NCBI GenBank assembly: GCA_964417895.1
Contig: CAYQJS010000001.1
Location: 1 to 64,000 of the forward strand
From: CAYQJS01 sp964417895
GTDB lineage: Bacteria; Chloroflexota; UBA6077; SHYK01
Direction of reading: 5' to 3'
Length of the DNA stretch: 64,000 nt
The position numbers and the translations under genes are program-made. The notes beneath the pieces are model-generated. The model made no database searches, was not told the origin of the DNA, and was given only the letters and a program-made list of their open reading frames with translations. Shown here in pieces: positions 41,264 to 49,876 of this stretch; positions within the stretch are counted from its first letter, which is position 1, and every line of letters begins with the position of its first letter.

Positions 41264-42517
41264 ATGAGTGAAGCCATGAACGGGATCGACACCGAAGCCA
41301 TTCGCCGCGACTTCCCCATTCTCGAGCGTCTGGTGAATGGGAAGCCCTTGGTCTACCTGGACAGCGCCTCGACCTCCCAAAAGCCCCGGGTTGTGATCGA
41401 CGCGCTGGTCGACTACTACGGCCGCTATAACGCCAACATCCACCGCGGCATCTACACCATCGCCGAAGAGGCGACGGCCGCCCACGAGGGCGCGCGCCGC
41501 AAAGTCGCCGACTTCATCGGGGCGACCGACACCGGCGAGGTGGTCTTCACCCGAAACACCACCGAGTCGATCAACCTGGTGGCCTATGCGTGGGGGAGAG
41601 CCAACGTCGGGCCCGGGGACGAGATCGTGCTCACCGAGATGGAACACCACAGCAATCTCGTTCCTTGGATCCTCCTCAGCCAGGAGACGGGAGCCGTGCT
41701 GAAGCACATCCCGTTCGACGACGAGGGCCAACTGGACATGGAGGCCGCGCGACAGCTCATCACGGCGCGCACGAAGCTTGTCAGCGTCGTGCACGCCTCC
41801 AACGCGCTGGGCACTATCAACCCGGTGACACAGATCGCCGATATGGCGCATGCTCAAGGCGCCCTCATGCTCGTGGACGGCGCCCAGAGCGTCCCGCACT
41901 TCGGAGTGAACCTCGCCGATCTGCGTTGCGACTTTCTGGCCTTTTCCTCGCACAAGATGCTCGGCCCCACCGGCATGGGCGTGCTGTGGGGACGAAGGGC
42001 ACTTCTGGAGGCCATGCCACCCTTCCTCGGCGGGGGCGAGATGATCGCCCAGGTCTTCCTCGATCGCGCCACCTACAACGAGTTGCCCTGGAAGTTCGAG
42101 GCGGGCACGCCAAACATCGCCGACGCTATCGCCTTCGGCGTGGCCGTCGACTACTTGCAGTCGGTGGGCATGCCCAACGTTCGGCAGCATGACATCGAGC
42201 TGACCGAGTATGCGCTAGAACGACTGAGCGAGGAGCCCGACGTCGAGCTCTACGGGCCCCGCGACGCCAGGGCGCGAGGGGGCGTCGTGGCGTTTAACGT
42301 CGAGGGTGTCCATTCCCACGACGTGGCCGCGGTACTGGATGCGGAAGCGGTCTGCATTCGAGTCGGCCACCACTGCTGCCAGCCCACGATGCGGAAGCTG
42401 GGGATCCCTGGGACTGCCCGCGCGAGCTTCTACATCTACAACACACGTGACGATGTTGACCAGCTCGTGAGCGGGCTGGCTCGAGTACGAGCGATCTTCG
42501 GAAGTGGCGGTGCTTGA
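41264..42517 (+). CDS. sufS: SufS cysteine desulfurase
   Basis: 417 aa. Type II cysteine desulfurase with the PLP lysine K231 (FSSHKMLGPTG), VYLDSASTSQKP, the substrate-His HHSNLVP region and the active-site cysteine about C371 in VGHHCCQPTM (two adjacent Cys; the first aligns with the usual HHCAQP). It supplies sulfur from cysteine to SufU. The gene overlaps the second sufU by 14 bp. The 70-bp moaA-sufS gap contains repeat-like sequence but no obvious terminator. Confidence 0.95.
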   Translation: MSEAMNGIDTEAIRRDFPILERLVNGKPLVYLDSASTSQKPRVVIDALVDYYGRYNANIHRGIYTIAEEATAAHEGARRKVADFIGATDTGEVVFTRNTTESINLVAYAWGRANVGPGDEIVLTEMEHHSNLVPWILLSQETGAVLKHIPFDDEGQLDMEAARQLITARTKLVSVVHASNALGTINPVTQIADMAHAQGALMLVDGAQSVPHFGVNLADLRCDFLAFSSHKMLGPTGMGVLWGRRALLEAMPPFLGGGEMIAQVFLDRATYNELPWKFEAGTPNIADAIAFGVAVDYLQSVGMPNVRQHDIELTEYALERLSEEPDVELYGPRDARARGGVVAFNVEGVHSHDVAAVLDAEAVCIRVGHHCCQPTMRKLGIPGTARASFYIYNTRDDVDQLVSGLARVRAIFGSGGA

Positions 42518-42968
42518 GGACCTTTACCGCGAGGTAATCCTTCGCCACTACCAGGATCCGGCCAATCGGCGGAAGCTGCCCAACGCTGATGCCCAGAGCT
42601 TCACTCAGAATCCCCTGTGCGGAGATGAGATCACCGTTGCTGCGTGCATCGAGGAAGGGCGCCTCGCGGACGCGGCCTTCGAGGCACGCGGATGCGCGAT
42701 CTCTCAGGCCTCCGCCGACATGATGGCGGATTTGATTAGGGGCAAGACCATCGACGCGGCAGTTCAGCTGGCTGCGGAGTTCAAGCGGATGATGAGTGAG
42801 ACCGATGGTGAGCCCTCGGACGAGCTCGGAGACCTGGTCGCCCTCCGGTCGATCAGGAAGTACCCTGTTCGGATCAAATGTGCGCTCCTACCCTGGACAA
42901 CACTGGTCGACGCTTTGCAGAAATACCGTGCGGGCCCAGCAGAGCGCAGCACCGCCGGTGCGTCCTGA
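42504..42968 (+). CDS. sufU: SufU-type scaffold/sulfur-relay protein, second copy
   Basis: 154 aa from GTG 42504 (a second GTG is at 42510), overlapping the 3' end of sufS. Cysteines: NPLCGDEI, ARGCAISQASADMM and RIKCALLPWTTL, all three conserved ligands present. The opening LEDLYREVILRHYQDPANRR is the family start. The two SufU copies in this operon are clearly different in sequence, so they are an old duplication or come from separate sources. The copy linked to sufS may be the dedicated partner of that desulfurase. Confidence 0.9.
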   Translation: MAVLEDLYREVILRHYQDPANRRKLPNADAQSFTQNPLCGDEITVAACIEEGRLADAAFEARGCAISQASADMMADLIRGKTIDAAVQLAAEFKRMMSETDGEPSDELGDLVALRSIRKYPVRIKCALLPWTTLVDALQKYRAGPAERSTAGAS

Positions 42969-42976
42969 TACCTCCC

Positions 42977-43000
42977 GTTCTGAGCCGAAGGCGAAGAATC
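42977..43000. repeat. Copy of a 24-nt dispersed repeat
   Basis: The 24 nt are the exact reverse complement of 28093-28116. They lie 8 bp after the second sufU stop, in a 97-bp gap before the DsrE-like gene. Confidence 0.7.
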
Positions 43001-43065
43001 CGTATCTTGCGGGCATGGATTGTTCGGGTTGACGCCCAGAATGGCAGTCGCGGAGCACGGAAGCT

Positions 43066-43497
43066 GTGACCCGTGAGCCTGCGCTACGCAGACTCGCCAT
43101 CGAGGTGACCCGCGCCACGTCCAATAACCTGTTTCAAGTGGCCACGCTGATCAGGGCAGCGACCGCCCTCGAAGTCTCGATCGACGTGCTCTTCCGCGAC
43201 GAGGCCCTGCTTAAGCTGAGGCGTGGACGAATCAACGTCCCGGAATGGTCCCGGGCGTACGCACCGGTGATGGCTGAGCTTGCCGAGCGGCTCAAGGCAG
43301 CGGAGTTCACCGACATGGAGAGTTTTCTGCGCGACGCTAAGGAGCACGGCGACGACGTGCGCTACTGGGCTTGCTCCGAAACACTCGCCGACCAACGCGT
43401 CTCGCTCGCAGAGCTAACCCCTCTCCTCGACGGCGAACGGGACATGGGAGAGTTCCTCGCGGGCGCGCAGAACGCTGATGCGCTGCTGACGTTCTGA
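43066..43497 (+). CDS. DsrE/DsrF-like small protein
   Basis: 143 aa from GTG 43066. The N-terminal half, VTRATSNNLFQVATLIRAAT and ALEVSIDVLFRDEALLKL, follows the beta-alpha-beta opening of the DsrE/DsrF/TusD-like fold. A single cysteine, YWACSETL, sits near where sulfur-relay members carry theirs. The C-terminal part (LTPLLDGERDMGEFLAGA) is helical. Members carry persulfide or bind small anions. Sitting between sufU and larB it might deliver sulfur, but this is inference from context. The family call is made from pattern only. Confidence 0.55.
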   Translation: MTREPALRRLAIEVTRATSNNLFQVATLIRAATALEVSIDVLFRDEALLKLRRGRINVPEWSRAYAPVMAELAERLKAAEFTDMESFLRDAKEHGDDVRYWACSETLADQRVSLAELTPLLDGERDMGEFLAGAQNADALLTF

Positions 43498-43505
43498 GGG
43501 TAGGG

Positions 43506-44255
43506 ATGGTAGGGCCGTCGGGCACCTTCGAGTCCCTGGGGCTCAGCCTGGCCTTCCACTCTAGCGGAAGCGGGCCGGGTCTTGTCTTAATCCATGGCTG
43601 GGGTGCCAATGGCCGCGAGTGGGACGATTCGGGCTGGACCAGCGTGCTAGCGACCGGTCGGACGCTCATCATCCCCGACCTGCGCGGCCACGGGGCCAGC
43701 GCGAAGCCCCATGATCCAGCAGTCTATGCCATGGAATCTCTCGCTCAGGACGTCGTCGCGCTTCTGGACGCGTTGGACCAGCCAACGGCCGACATCTTCG
43801 GCTACTCCATGGGTGGCACGGTCGCGCTCTGGGTCGCCGTCCTGGCGCCCTCGCGCGTTCGCTCGCTGGTGGCCGGCGGTGTGGCGGGTGAAAGTCCGAG
43901 AGAAACCATAGATATGGGCCGGGCGCTCCTCGGCCTGGAGCCAATGACCAGCCGCGCCCGGAGATACCGCGAGTATGCGCTGTCGATGGGTGAGGGGGAC
44001 TTCGCCGCCCTGGGTGCCTGCCTGCTGACGGGGCTCCCGGCGCCGCCTCTCACCGAGTTGGCCGTGTATGGCGGCGAGGCGCTGCTCGCGGCCGGCGAAA
44101 ACGACCGCAGGCGCGATCTGACCGAAGAGCTAGCAAGAGGGCTCCCGGGGGGCCGGTTTCTGCTGCTCGATGGAGCCGATCACATGACCGGGTACACCGA
44201 TCCTCGATTCAAGGAAGCGGTGGCTGAATTCCTCACCGAGGTCAGCCCCACGTGA
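43506..44255 (+). CDS. Alpha/beta hydrolase
   Basis: 249 aa. Typical fold: the oxyanion-hole segment VLIHGWGANGREWDD, the nucleophile elbow GYSMGGTVALWVA with S101, and the catalytic His in LLDGADHMTGY near the C-terminus. The acid is probably the Asp near residue 200. The substrate is unknown. It starts 8 bp after the DsrE-like gene, so they are one transcription unit. Whether it acts on a cofactor precursor from the adjacent larB/larC genes is speculative. Confidence 0.83.
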   Translation: MVGPSGTFESLGLSLAFHSSGSGPGLVLIHGWGANGREWDDSGWTSVLATGRTLIIPDLRGHGASAKPHDPAVYAMESLAQDVVALLDALDQPTADIFGYSMGGTVALWVAVLAPSRVRSLVAGGVAGESPRETIDMGRALLGLEPMTSRARRYREYALSMGEGDFAALGACLLTGLPAPPLTELAVYGGEALLAAGENDRRRDLTEELARGLPGGRFLLLDGADHMTGYTDPRFKEAVAEFLTEVSPT

Positions 44256-44263
44256 GGCCGCCA

Positions 44264-44269
44264 TATAAT
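44264..44269 (+). promoter_or_regulatory. Putative -10 element TATAAT upstream of larB
   Basis: A consensus TATAAT lies 29 bp before the GTG of larB, right after the hydrolase stop. A ribosome site gaggagg at 44288-44294 follows. No good -35 is at 17-bp spacing. larB may have its own promoter. Confidence 0.45.
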
Positions 44270-44298
44270 CGACCATCGGGTTGAACCGAGGAGGCCGC

Positions 44299-45078
44299 GT
44301 GGTTGATCCCCTTGCCGACCTGCGCGACGCTCTGGCGGTAACCGCTGAAGAACGCGACACGCATCTGGTGCGCCTGGACCTCACCCGCGAGGTGAGGACT
44401 GGGATCCCAGAAATCGTCCAGGCGACCGGCAAGGACCTGCCCACCGTGCTCGCCATCACGCAGGCACTGCTGGACGCAAGCGGCCGCGTGATCCTGAGCC
44501 GCGTGAGAACGCCGATGCTGCAGGCGCTCCGCGAGCACTTCCAAGGCTACCGCGTGGAAGAATACCCGCGCGCCCGAATGGCTGTGGTACGGCGGCCCGA
44601 TTGGTTGCCACGCGCGACGGGAGGGCGCGTTGGCATCATCACCGCCGGCACGTCCGATGCGCCCTTTGCTGAGCAGGCACAGGTCGTCGCCGGTGAGATG
44701 GGCTGCGAGACGTCGGTTATTTACGATGTGGGTGTGGCCGGCCTCCATCGCCTGGTCCAGCCATTGCACCGTCTCCTCGAAGAAGAAGTTGACGTAATCG
44801 TTGTCGCGGCGGGGATGGACGGTGCTCTTCCCTCAGTCATTGCCGGCTTGGCCAGCGTTCCGGTGATCGGTCTCCCAACGTCGACGGGGTACGGCATGGG
44901 AGGCCGAGGGATGGCAGCCCTCTTGGCAATGCTCCAGACCTGCGCCCCCGGCCTCACCGTTGTCAACATCGACAACGGGATCGGCGCCGGCGCCAGTGCC
45001 GCCCGGATAGCGAATCGCATGGGGGTAGCGCGACGAGAGCGCGAAGCATCCGAGGACCTCAGACCGAGCCATACTTGA
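44299..45078 (+). CDS. larB: LarB, pyridinium-3,5-biscarboxylic acid mononucleotide synthase
   Basis: 259 aa from GTG 44299. The C-terminal PurE/AIR-carboxylase-like domain is clear: GIITAGTSDAPFAEQ, GAGMDGALPSVIAGL-type loop, PTSTGYGMGGRGMAALLAML and VVNIDNGIGAGASAARI. The N-terminal part with TREVRTGIPEIVQATGKD is LarB-specific. LarB carboxylates and hydrolyses nicotinic acid adenine dinucleotide, the first step of the nickel-pincer nucleotide cofactor. LarC follows, separated by 76 bp. LarE, the sulfur-transferring step, is not in the window. Confidence 0.9.
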   Translation: MVDPLADLRDALAVTAEERDTHLVRLDLTREVRTGIPEIVQATGKDLPTVLAITQALLDASGRVILSRVRTPMLQALREHFQGYRVEEYPRARMAVVRRPDWLPRATGGRVGIITAGTSDAPFAEQAQVVAGEMGCETSVIYDVGVAGLHRLVQPLHRLLEEEVDVIVVAAGMDGALPSVIAGLASVPVIGLPTSTGYGMGGRGMAALLAMLQTCAPGLTVVNIDNGIGAGASAARIANRMGVARREREASEDLRPSHT

Positions 45079-45154
45079 GCGCCGAGGTCACGCTTCCCCT
45101 GATCGAGTTCTGGCATCTCCCATCGCCGGACGCGCTCTCGGCGTGTGAGGCCTG

Positions 45155-46345
45155 ATGCCTGAGTCGCAGCCCGGACGGGTTGGCTATTTCGACTGCTACA
45201 GCGGGGCAAGCGGAGACATGATCCTGGGCGCCCTGGTCGACGCCGGATTGGATGTGGCGTCCCTCCGGAATCAACTGGGAAAGCTCGATGTCGCGGGCTA
45301 CGAGCTGACCGCGCAGCGAGTGGTTCGGTCGGGCCTGGCGGGCACTCAGGTTCGGATTCAGCTCGAGAGTGGCCCGCAGCCCGCGCGCAGCCTGGAAGAC
45401 ATCCAGCGGGTGATCGGGGCGAGCGCGCTGGCGTCGGCCGTCCGGGAGCGGGCGCTCACGGTCTTCGCCAACCTTGCGGCGGCGGAAGCAGCCGTGCACG
45501 GCATCCCGATTCACGAGGTTCACTTTCACGAGGTGGGCGCAGTGGACGCGATAGTTGACGTCGTCGGCGCTGCTATTGGGGTAGAGGAGCTTGGCCTCGA
45601 CGCTATCTTCGCCTCCAGTCTCCCACTGGGACGAGGAATGGTCGCCACAGCGCACGGACACCTGCCCTTGCCCGCTCCTGCCACACTCGCCTTGCTCGCA
45701 TCGGCTCGCGCTCCTACCCGGCCAGCCGACGTCGATGCGGAGCTCGTAACCCCCACCGGCGCGGCGCTCCTCACCTCGTTCGCCACGTTCGATCAACCGC
45801 CGATGACCATCGAGCGCGTGGGGATCGGGTTCGGCGCCCGCGAGCTGCCCTGGCCCAACGCCCTCCGCCTCTGGGTGGGACACCGCCTGGACAGTAGTCT
45901 CGAGACCGATGAGGTGGCGGTTATCGAGACCAACCTCGATGACTGCGTGCCCGAGCAGATCGCCTTTGCGATGGACCGACTCATGGATGCGGGGGCGCTC
46001 GACGTATTCCTCACGCCCGTTCAGATGAAGAAGAACCGCCCGGGCGTTCTCATGACCGTGCTGGCCGCACCCGCCCGCGCTCAGGAGTTGGCTCGTGTTC
46101 TGTTGAGGGAGACGACTTCGCTGGGGGTTCGCTTTCGGACCGGCCGTCGACTGATTTGCCCCCGGCGTACCGAGATGATTCAGACGCACTACGGTGCGAT
46201 GCAAGTAAAGATCAAGTCCATTGACGGACGCGATATCGTTTGCCCGGAGTACGAAGAGTGCGCCCGCATTGCGCGCGAGAGAAACCTGCCTATTGGCGAG
46301 GTCTACACGGCAGTGTTCGCAGCTGCGTGGAGGGCCGGAGACTGA
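45155..46345 (+). CDS. larC: LarC, pyridinium-3,5-bisthiocarboxylic acid mononucleotide nickel chelatase
   Basis: 396 aa. The N-terminal VGYFDCYSGASGDMILGALV is the LarC (DUF111) signature. HGIPIHEVHFHEVGAVDAIV is a His-rich metal-binding stretch. The C-terminal region (VIETNLDDCVPEQIAFAMDR, then VQMKKNRPGVLMTVLAAPAR) is joined in a single frame, not split as in organisms that need a programmed frameshift. LarC inserts nickel using CTP. The nickel-pincer cofactor serves LarA-type racemases and epimerases, none of which is in view. The gene runs straight into a GT2 gene 3 bp later. Confidence 0.92.
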   Translation: MPESQPGRVGYFDCYSGASGDMILGALVDAGLDVASLRNQLGKLDVAGYELTAQRVVRSGLAGTQVRIQLESGPQPARSLEDIQRVIGASALASAVRERALTVFANLAAAEAAVHGIPIHEVHFHEVGAVDAIVDVVGAAIGVEELGLDAIFASSLPLGRGMVATAHGHLPLPAPATLALLASARAPTRPADVDAELVTPTGAALLTSFATFDQPPMTIERVGIGFGARELPWPNALRLWVGHRLDSSLETDEVAVIETNLDDCVPEQIAFAMDRLMDAGALDVFLTPVQMKKNRPGVLMTVLAAPARAQELARVLLRETTSLGVRFRTGRRLICPRRTEMIQTHYGAMQVKIKSIDGRDIVCPEYEECARIARERNLPIGEVYTAVFAAAWRAGD

Positions 46346-46348
46346 GCG

Positions 46349-47299
46349 ATGTCCGCTGAACCCGGGCTGGTCTCGGTCGTTGTTCCCAACTACAACGGCG
46401 CCCCCTTCCTCGCTGAATGTCTGCATTCGCTGCGAGGCCAGTCCTACAGGCCGATGGAGACAATCCTCGTAGACGACGCGTCGACGGACCGCTCTGTCGA
46501 GATGGCGCGGGCGTCGTTCCCAGAAGTCCGCGTTATCGGGCTTCAGCGAAACGGTGGTTTTGCTCGCGCCGCGAACCACGGCATCGTCGCATCGCGCGGC
46601 GAGATCATTGCCCTTCTGAACAACGACGCAGTGGCAGAGCCGGAATGGCTCGAAGAGCTCGTTGGGGCGCTGAATCGCCATCCGGAGGCAGGATCGGTAG
46701 CGGCGAAGGTGCTGCTCCGTGGAGAGCCACGGACGTTCAATTCGGCTGGCGATCTCTTCCGCGGGAACGGGTTGCCCGATAACCGGGGCGCCTGGGAGCT
46801 TGATCTAGGTCAGTACGACGCCGAGGACGAGATCTTCGGTGCCTCGGCTGCGGCAGCCGCGTACCGACGGGCGCTGTTCGAGGATGTAGGGCTGTTCGAT
46901 GAGCGCTTCTTCATGTACTGCGAAGACGTCGACCTCGCATTCCGGGCGCAGCTCGCAGGCCATCGCTGCGTGTACGCGCCGCGGGCCATCGTGCGCCACC
47001 GCCTTAGCGCCACGGGTGGTGGCACGCTGGCCAGCTACCAGTGCGGCCGTAACTTCGTGTGGCTGCTAGCACGAGATGTGCCCGGCGTGGTCTGGCGTTG
47101 TCACTGGCGAGCCATCCTGCGCGCGCAGCTTGCTCTGGCGAGCGGCGCCCTACGCCACGCGCACGAGCCCGCCGCCCGCGCCCGTCTGCGAGGACAACTC
47201 GTGGGCCTGCTCACGTCGCCACGCCTTCTGCTCGAGCGGCGCCGCTTCAGCGCGAAGCGTCGGGTGTCTGACGACTATATTGTGGGCCTGCTCGCGTGA
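46349..47299 (+). CDS. Family-2 glycosyltransferase (rhamnosyltransferase-like)
   Basis: 316 aa. GT-A fold: VVPNYNGAPFLAECLHSLRG, LVDDASTDRSVEMARASF, the metal site LLNNDAVAEPEW, and EDVDLAFRAQLAGHRCVYAP. It is the same subfamily as the GT2 half of the fusion at 1694 and resembles WbbL/RfbF-like transferases. It makes a glycosidic bond at the cytoplasmic membrane face, with donor unknown. It overlaps the next GT2 gene by 4 bp. Confidence 0.88.
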   Translation: MSAEPGLVSVVVPNYNGAPFLAECLHSLRGQSYRPMETILVDDASTDRSVEMARASFPEVRVIGLQRNGGFARAANHGIVASRGEIIALLNNDAVAEPEWLEELVGALNRHPEAGSVAAKVLLRGEPRTFNSAGDLFRGNGLPDNRGAWELDLGQYDAEDEIFGASAAAAAYRRALFEDVGLFDERFFMYCEDVDLAFRAQLAGHRCVYAPRAIVRHRLSATGGGTLASYQCGRNFVWLLARDVPGVVWRCHWRAILRAQLALASGALRHAHEPAARARLRGQLVGLLTSPRLLLERRRFSAKRRVSDDYIVGLLA

Positions 47300-48030
47300 G
47301 CAGTGACTCGGGTCGCGTCGATCTCTCCATCGTGATTCCCGCATTCAACGAGGAACTGCGGCTCCCCTGCGCGATTCAGGCGGTCAGCGCCTTTCTGGGC
47401 GCCGCGGGTGTGCACGCCGAAGTGCTGATCGTGCAGAACGGCAGCTCGGACCGAACGCAAGAGATCGCCGATGCCGCCGCGGGAGCGGATAGCCGGTTTC
47501 GGGCTCTTCGTCTGAGCGAGCGGGGCAAGGGGCGGGCCGTTCGCGCCGGCATGCTGGCGAGCCAGGGACAGGTGGTGGTGCTCTGCGACGCTGATTTCTC
47601 GATGCCAGTCGAGGAGATCCCTCAGCTCGTCGAAGCTATCGGCGGCGGCGCGGACGTCGCCATCGGGTCCCGAGAGGCGCGGGGGGCACGGCGATTGGGG
47701 GAGCCGGCCCGCAGGCACATCATGGGGCGGATATTCAACCGCGTCGTGCAACTAGTCGCCGTTCGAGGCCTCCAGGACACTCAGTGCGGCTTCAAGGCGT
47801 TCCGCGGCGGAGTCGCCCGGGACCTGTTTCGTCGGCAACGCGTCAACGGGTGGGCGTTCGATGTCGAGGTGCTCTATCTGGCCCGGCGGTTGGGTTACCA
47901 CATCGAGGAAGTACCCATCACGTGGCGATACGACCCATCCAGTCGAGTGCAGCCGGTGCGTGATACAATTTCGATGCTCCGCGAGCTCTTCGCGATCCGA
48001 TGGAACGACCTTCGGGGACGATACGGATAG
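47296..48030 (+). CDS. Family-2 glycosyltransferase (dolichyl/undecaprenyl-phosphate sugar synthase-like)
   Basis: 244 aa from GTG 47296 in the GTGA overlap. VIPAFNEELRLPCAIQAVS, ERGKGRAVRAGMLAS, the metal DxD in LCDADFSMPVEEIPQLVE, GSREARGARR and the QCGFKAFRG motif place it with DPM1/ALG5-like enzymes, which transfer a sugar onto a polyprenyl-phosphate. No membrane helices follow, so it is a soluble or peripheral form. A rho-independent terminator follows 20 bp after its stop. Confidence 0.88.
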   Translation: MSSDSGRVDLSIVIPAFNEELRLPCAIQAVSAFLGAAGVHAEVLIVQNGSSDRTQEIADAAAGADSRFRALRLSERGKGRAVRAGMLASQGQVVVLCDADFSMPVEEIPQLVEAIGGGADVAIGSREARGARRLGEPARRHIMGRIFNRVVQLVAVRGLQDTQCGFKAFRGGVARDLFRRQRVNGWAFDVEVLYLARRLGYHIEEVPITWRYDPSSRVQPVRDTISMLRELFAIRWNDLRGRYG

Positions 48031-48050
48031 CTCGGTTGAGGGCGGTCTGA

Positions 48051-48078
48051 CGGGGGGCGAGGGCCCCCGATTTTTTTT
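48051..48078 (+). terminator. Rho-independent terminator
   Basis: Stem CGGGGG/CCCCCG (48051-48056 with 48064-48069), loop gcgaggg, then aTTTTTTTT to 48078. It lies 20 bp after the GT2 stop and 30 bp before metG. It is the clearest intrinsic terminator in the window. Confidence 0.9.
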
Positions 48079-48108
48079 CATCCATCGACCGAGCGGCTGA
48101 GGTTCGAA

Positions 48109-49728
48109 GTGGCCGACAAGATACTCGTTTGCGTCGCGTGGCCGTACGCGAATGGCTCATTGCACGTCGGCCAAATCGCTGGTGCCTATCTTCCCGCGGA
48201 TATCTTTGCCCGCTTTCATCGTCTCCGCGGTGACGACGTGCTCATGGTGTCCGGCTCAGACGAGCATGGCACCCCGATAACCGTGCGCGCTGAGCAGGAG
48301 CACATCTCCCCCAAGGAGATTACCGACCGTTTTCACGCCGAGTTCGTCGGGTCCTGGAGGAGCCTGGGCATCAGCTTCGACATTTTTACCCGCACTGGGA
48401 CAGACAACCACCGCGAGGTCGTACATGAGCTGTTCCTCAAGCTCCTCCACGATGGGCATATCGCCGCCGGGACCATGCAGGCCCTGTACTGCGCGTTCCA
48501 CGCGCGCTACCTTCCTGACCGATACGTCGAGGGTACCTGCCCTCACTGCGGTTTCGATGGCGCGCGCGGCGACCAGTGCGACAACTGTGGGCGCCCGCTG
48601 GACGCCCTGGAGCTGATCAAGCCGCGGTGCCGTTTCTGCGGGAGGGAGCCGGAGATTCGCGATACGGAGCATTTCTTTCTCCAGCTCCAGCACTTCCAGA
48701 AGGAGCTCAGCGAGTGGGTGGCGCAGCAGAAGCACTGGCGGCCGACCGTGCTCAACTCCACCCGCGCGTTCCTCGAGGCTGGACTCCACCCTCGGGCCAT
48801 CACCCGGGACATCGACTGGGGAGTGCCCATTCCTGTCGATGGCTATGCGGATAAGCGCATTTACGTGTGGTTCGAAGCCTGTACTGGCTACCTGTCGGCT
48901 AGCATCGAGTGGGCGAGAGCCCGCGGGCAGCCCGACCTCTGGAAAGAATGGTGGACCGGGTCGAACCACACCTACTATTTCATAGGGAAGGACAACACGT
49001 TCTTCCACACCATCATCTGGCCAGCGATGCTGCTGGGGCGGGGTGGCGTGAATCTGCCATACGACGTACCAGCGAACGAATTCCTGACGCTGGAGAACGC
49101 GAAGGTCTCAACCAGCCGGAACTGGGCGATATGGGTGCCCGAATTCTTGCAGCGCTACGACGCCGACCCACTCCGCTACATGCTCGCGGCGAACATGCCG
49201 GAGACGCGCGACGCCGACTTCACCTGGGAGGAGTTCATCCGCCGCAACAACGAGGAGCTGGTGGCCACGTGGGGGAATTTGGTCCACCGGACGTTGACGT
49301 TCGCGGTGCGGAATTTTGAGGGCAAGGTCCCGGTAGCTGGAACCGAGGTTACCGAGATGGCTGAAGCTCGGGCCGCCGCAACCTTCTCCACCGTGGATGG
49401 TCTTCTTTCCGCGTGTCGATTCAAAGAAGCGCTGCGGGAGGTCATGACCCTGGCGCAGTACGGGAATCGGCTGCTCGATGAGCGGGCGCCCTGGCGCCAG
49501 ATCCGTGAGGACCGCCCGGCGTGCGCCGACACAATCTACGGGCTGCTCAACCTCATCAACGCACTCAAGGTGCTCACCTACCCGTTCCTCCCATTCTCGG
49601 CTGAGAAGCTCCATCGCCTTTTGGGTTTCGAGGACGACTTCATCAACTGTGGGTGGAGCCAGACCCGGCTCAGGCCCGGCACCGCGCTGCCCGAACCCCT
49701 ACCGTTGTTCACGAAGCTTGAAGGGTAA
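48109..49728 (+). CDS. metG: Methionyl-tRNA synthetase
   Basis: 539 aa from GTG 48109. Class I synthetase with the ATP-site sequence PYANGSLHVGQ near residue 19. The usual HxGH is HVGQ here, a Gln for the second His. The zinc-binding knuckles are CPHCGFDGARGDQCDNC and CRFCGREPE. The KMSKS equivalent is AKVSTSRNW. SGSDEHGTPITVRAEQEHIS is typical of MetRS. The anticodon-binding helical domain ends without the EMAP-II-like C-terminal domain found in longer versions. It has its own transcription unit behind the terminator. Confidence 0.94.
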   Translation: MADKILVCVAWPYANGSLHVGQIAGAYLPADIFARFHRLRGDDVLMVSGSDEHGTPITVRAEQEHISPKEITDRFHAEFVGSWRSLGISFDIFTRTGTDNHREVVHELFLKLLHDGHIAAGTMQALYCAFHARYLPDRYVEGTCPHCGFDGARGDQCDNCGRPLDALELIKPRCRFCGREPEIRDTEHFFLQLQHFQKELSEWVAQQKHWRPTVLNSTRAFLEAGLHPRAITRDIDWGVPIPVDGYADKRIYVWFEACTGYLSASIEWARARGQPDLWKEWWTGSNHTYYFIGKDNTFFHTIIWPAMLLGRGGVNLPYDVPANEFLTLENAKVSTSRNWAIWVPEFLQRYDADPLRYMLAANMPETRDADFTWEEFIRRNNEELVATWGNLVHRTLTFAVRNFEGKVPVAGTEVTEMAEARAAATFSTVDGLLSACRFKEALREVMTLAQYGNRLLDERAPWRQIREDRPACADTIYGLLNLINALKVLTYPFLPFSAEKLHRLLGFEDDFINCGWSQTRLRPGTALPEPLPLFTKLEG

Positions 49729-49876
49729 TGCCTACCGCCTGATCGCGGTGGCCTGCCAGCAGCGCCTTCGTGCCGCAGAGCGTTGGCTGTTACGCGCCGT
49801 CCCGCGCGACCCTCGTGGGGGCTTCGGCGCAGTCGACGCGCTTGTCGCCCACGAGGACCCGGAGCCCGCGGAGGGC

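Noticed and set aside
43506..44255. Alpha/beta hydrolase as LarE substitute
   Set aside because: LarE is an ATP-dependent sulfur-transfer enzyme with a PP-loop fold. This protein has a Ser-Asp-His hydrolase fold and lacks PP-loop motifs.
45059..46681. A 540-codon minus-strand open frame
   Set aside because: It lies opposite larC, which carries the family signature and a good start. The minus frame shows no recognisable motif.
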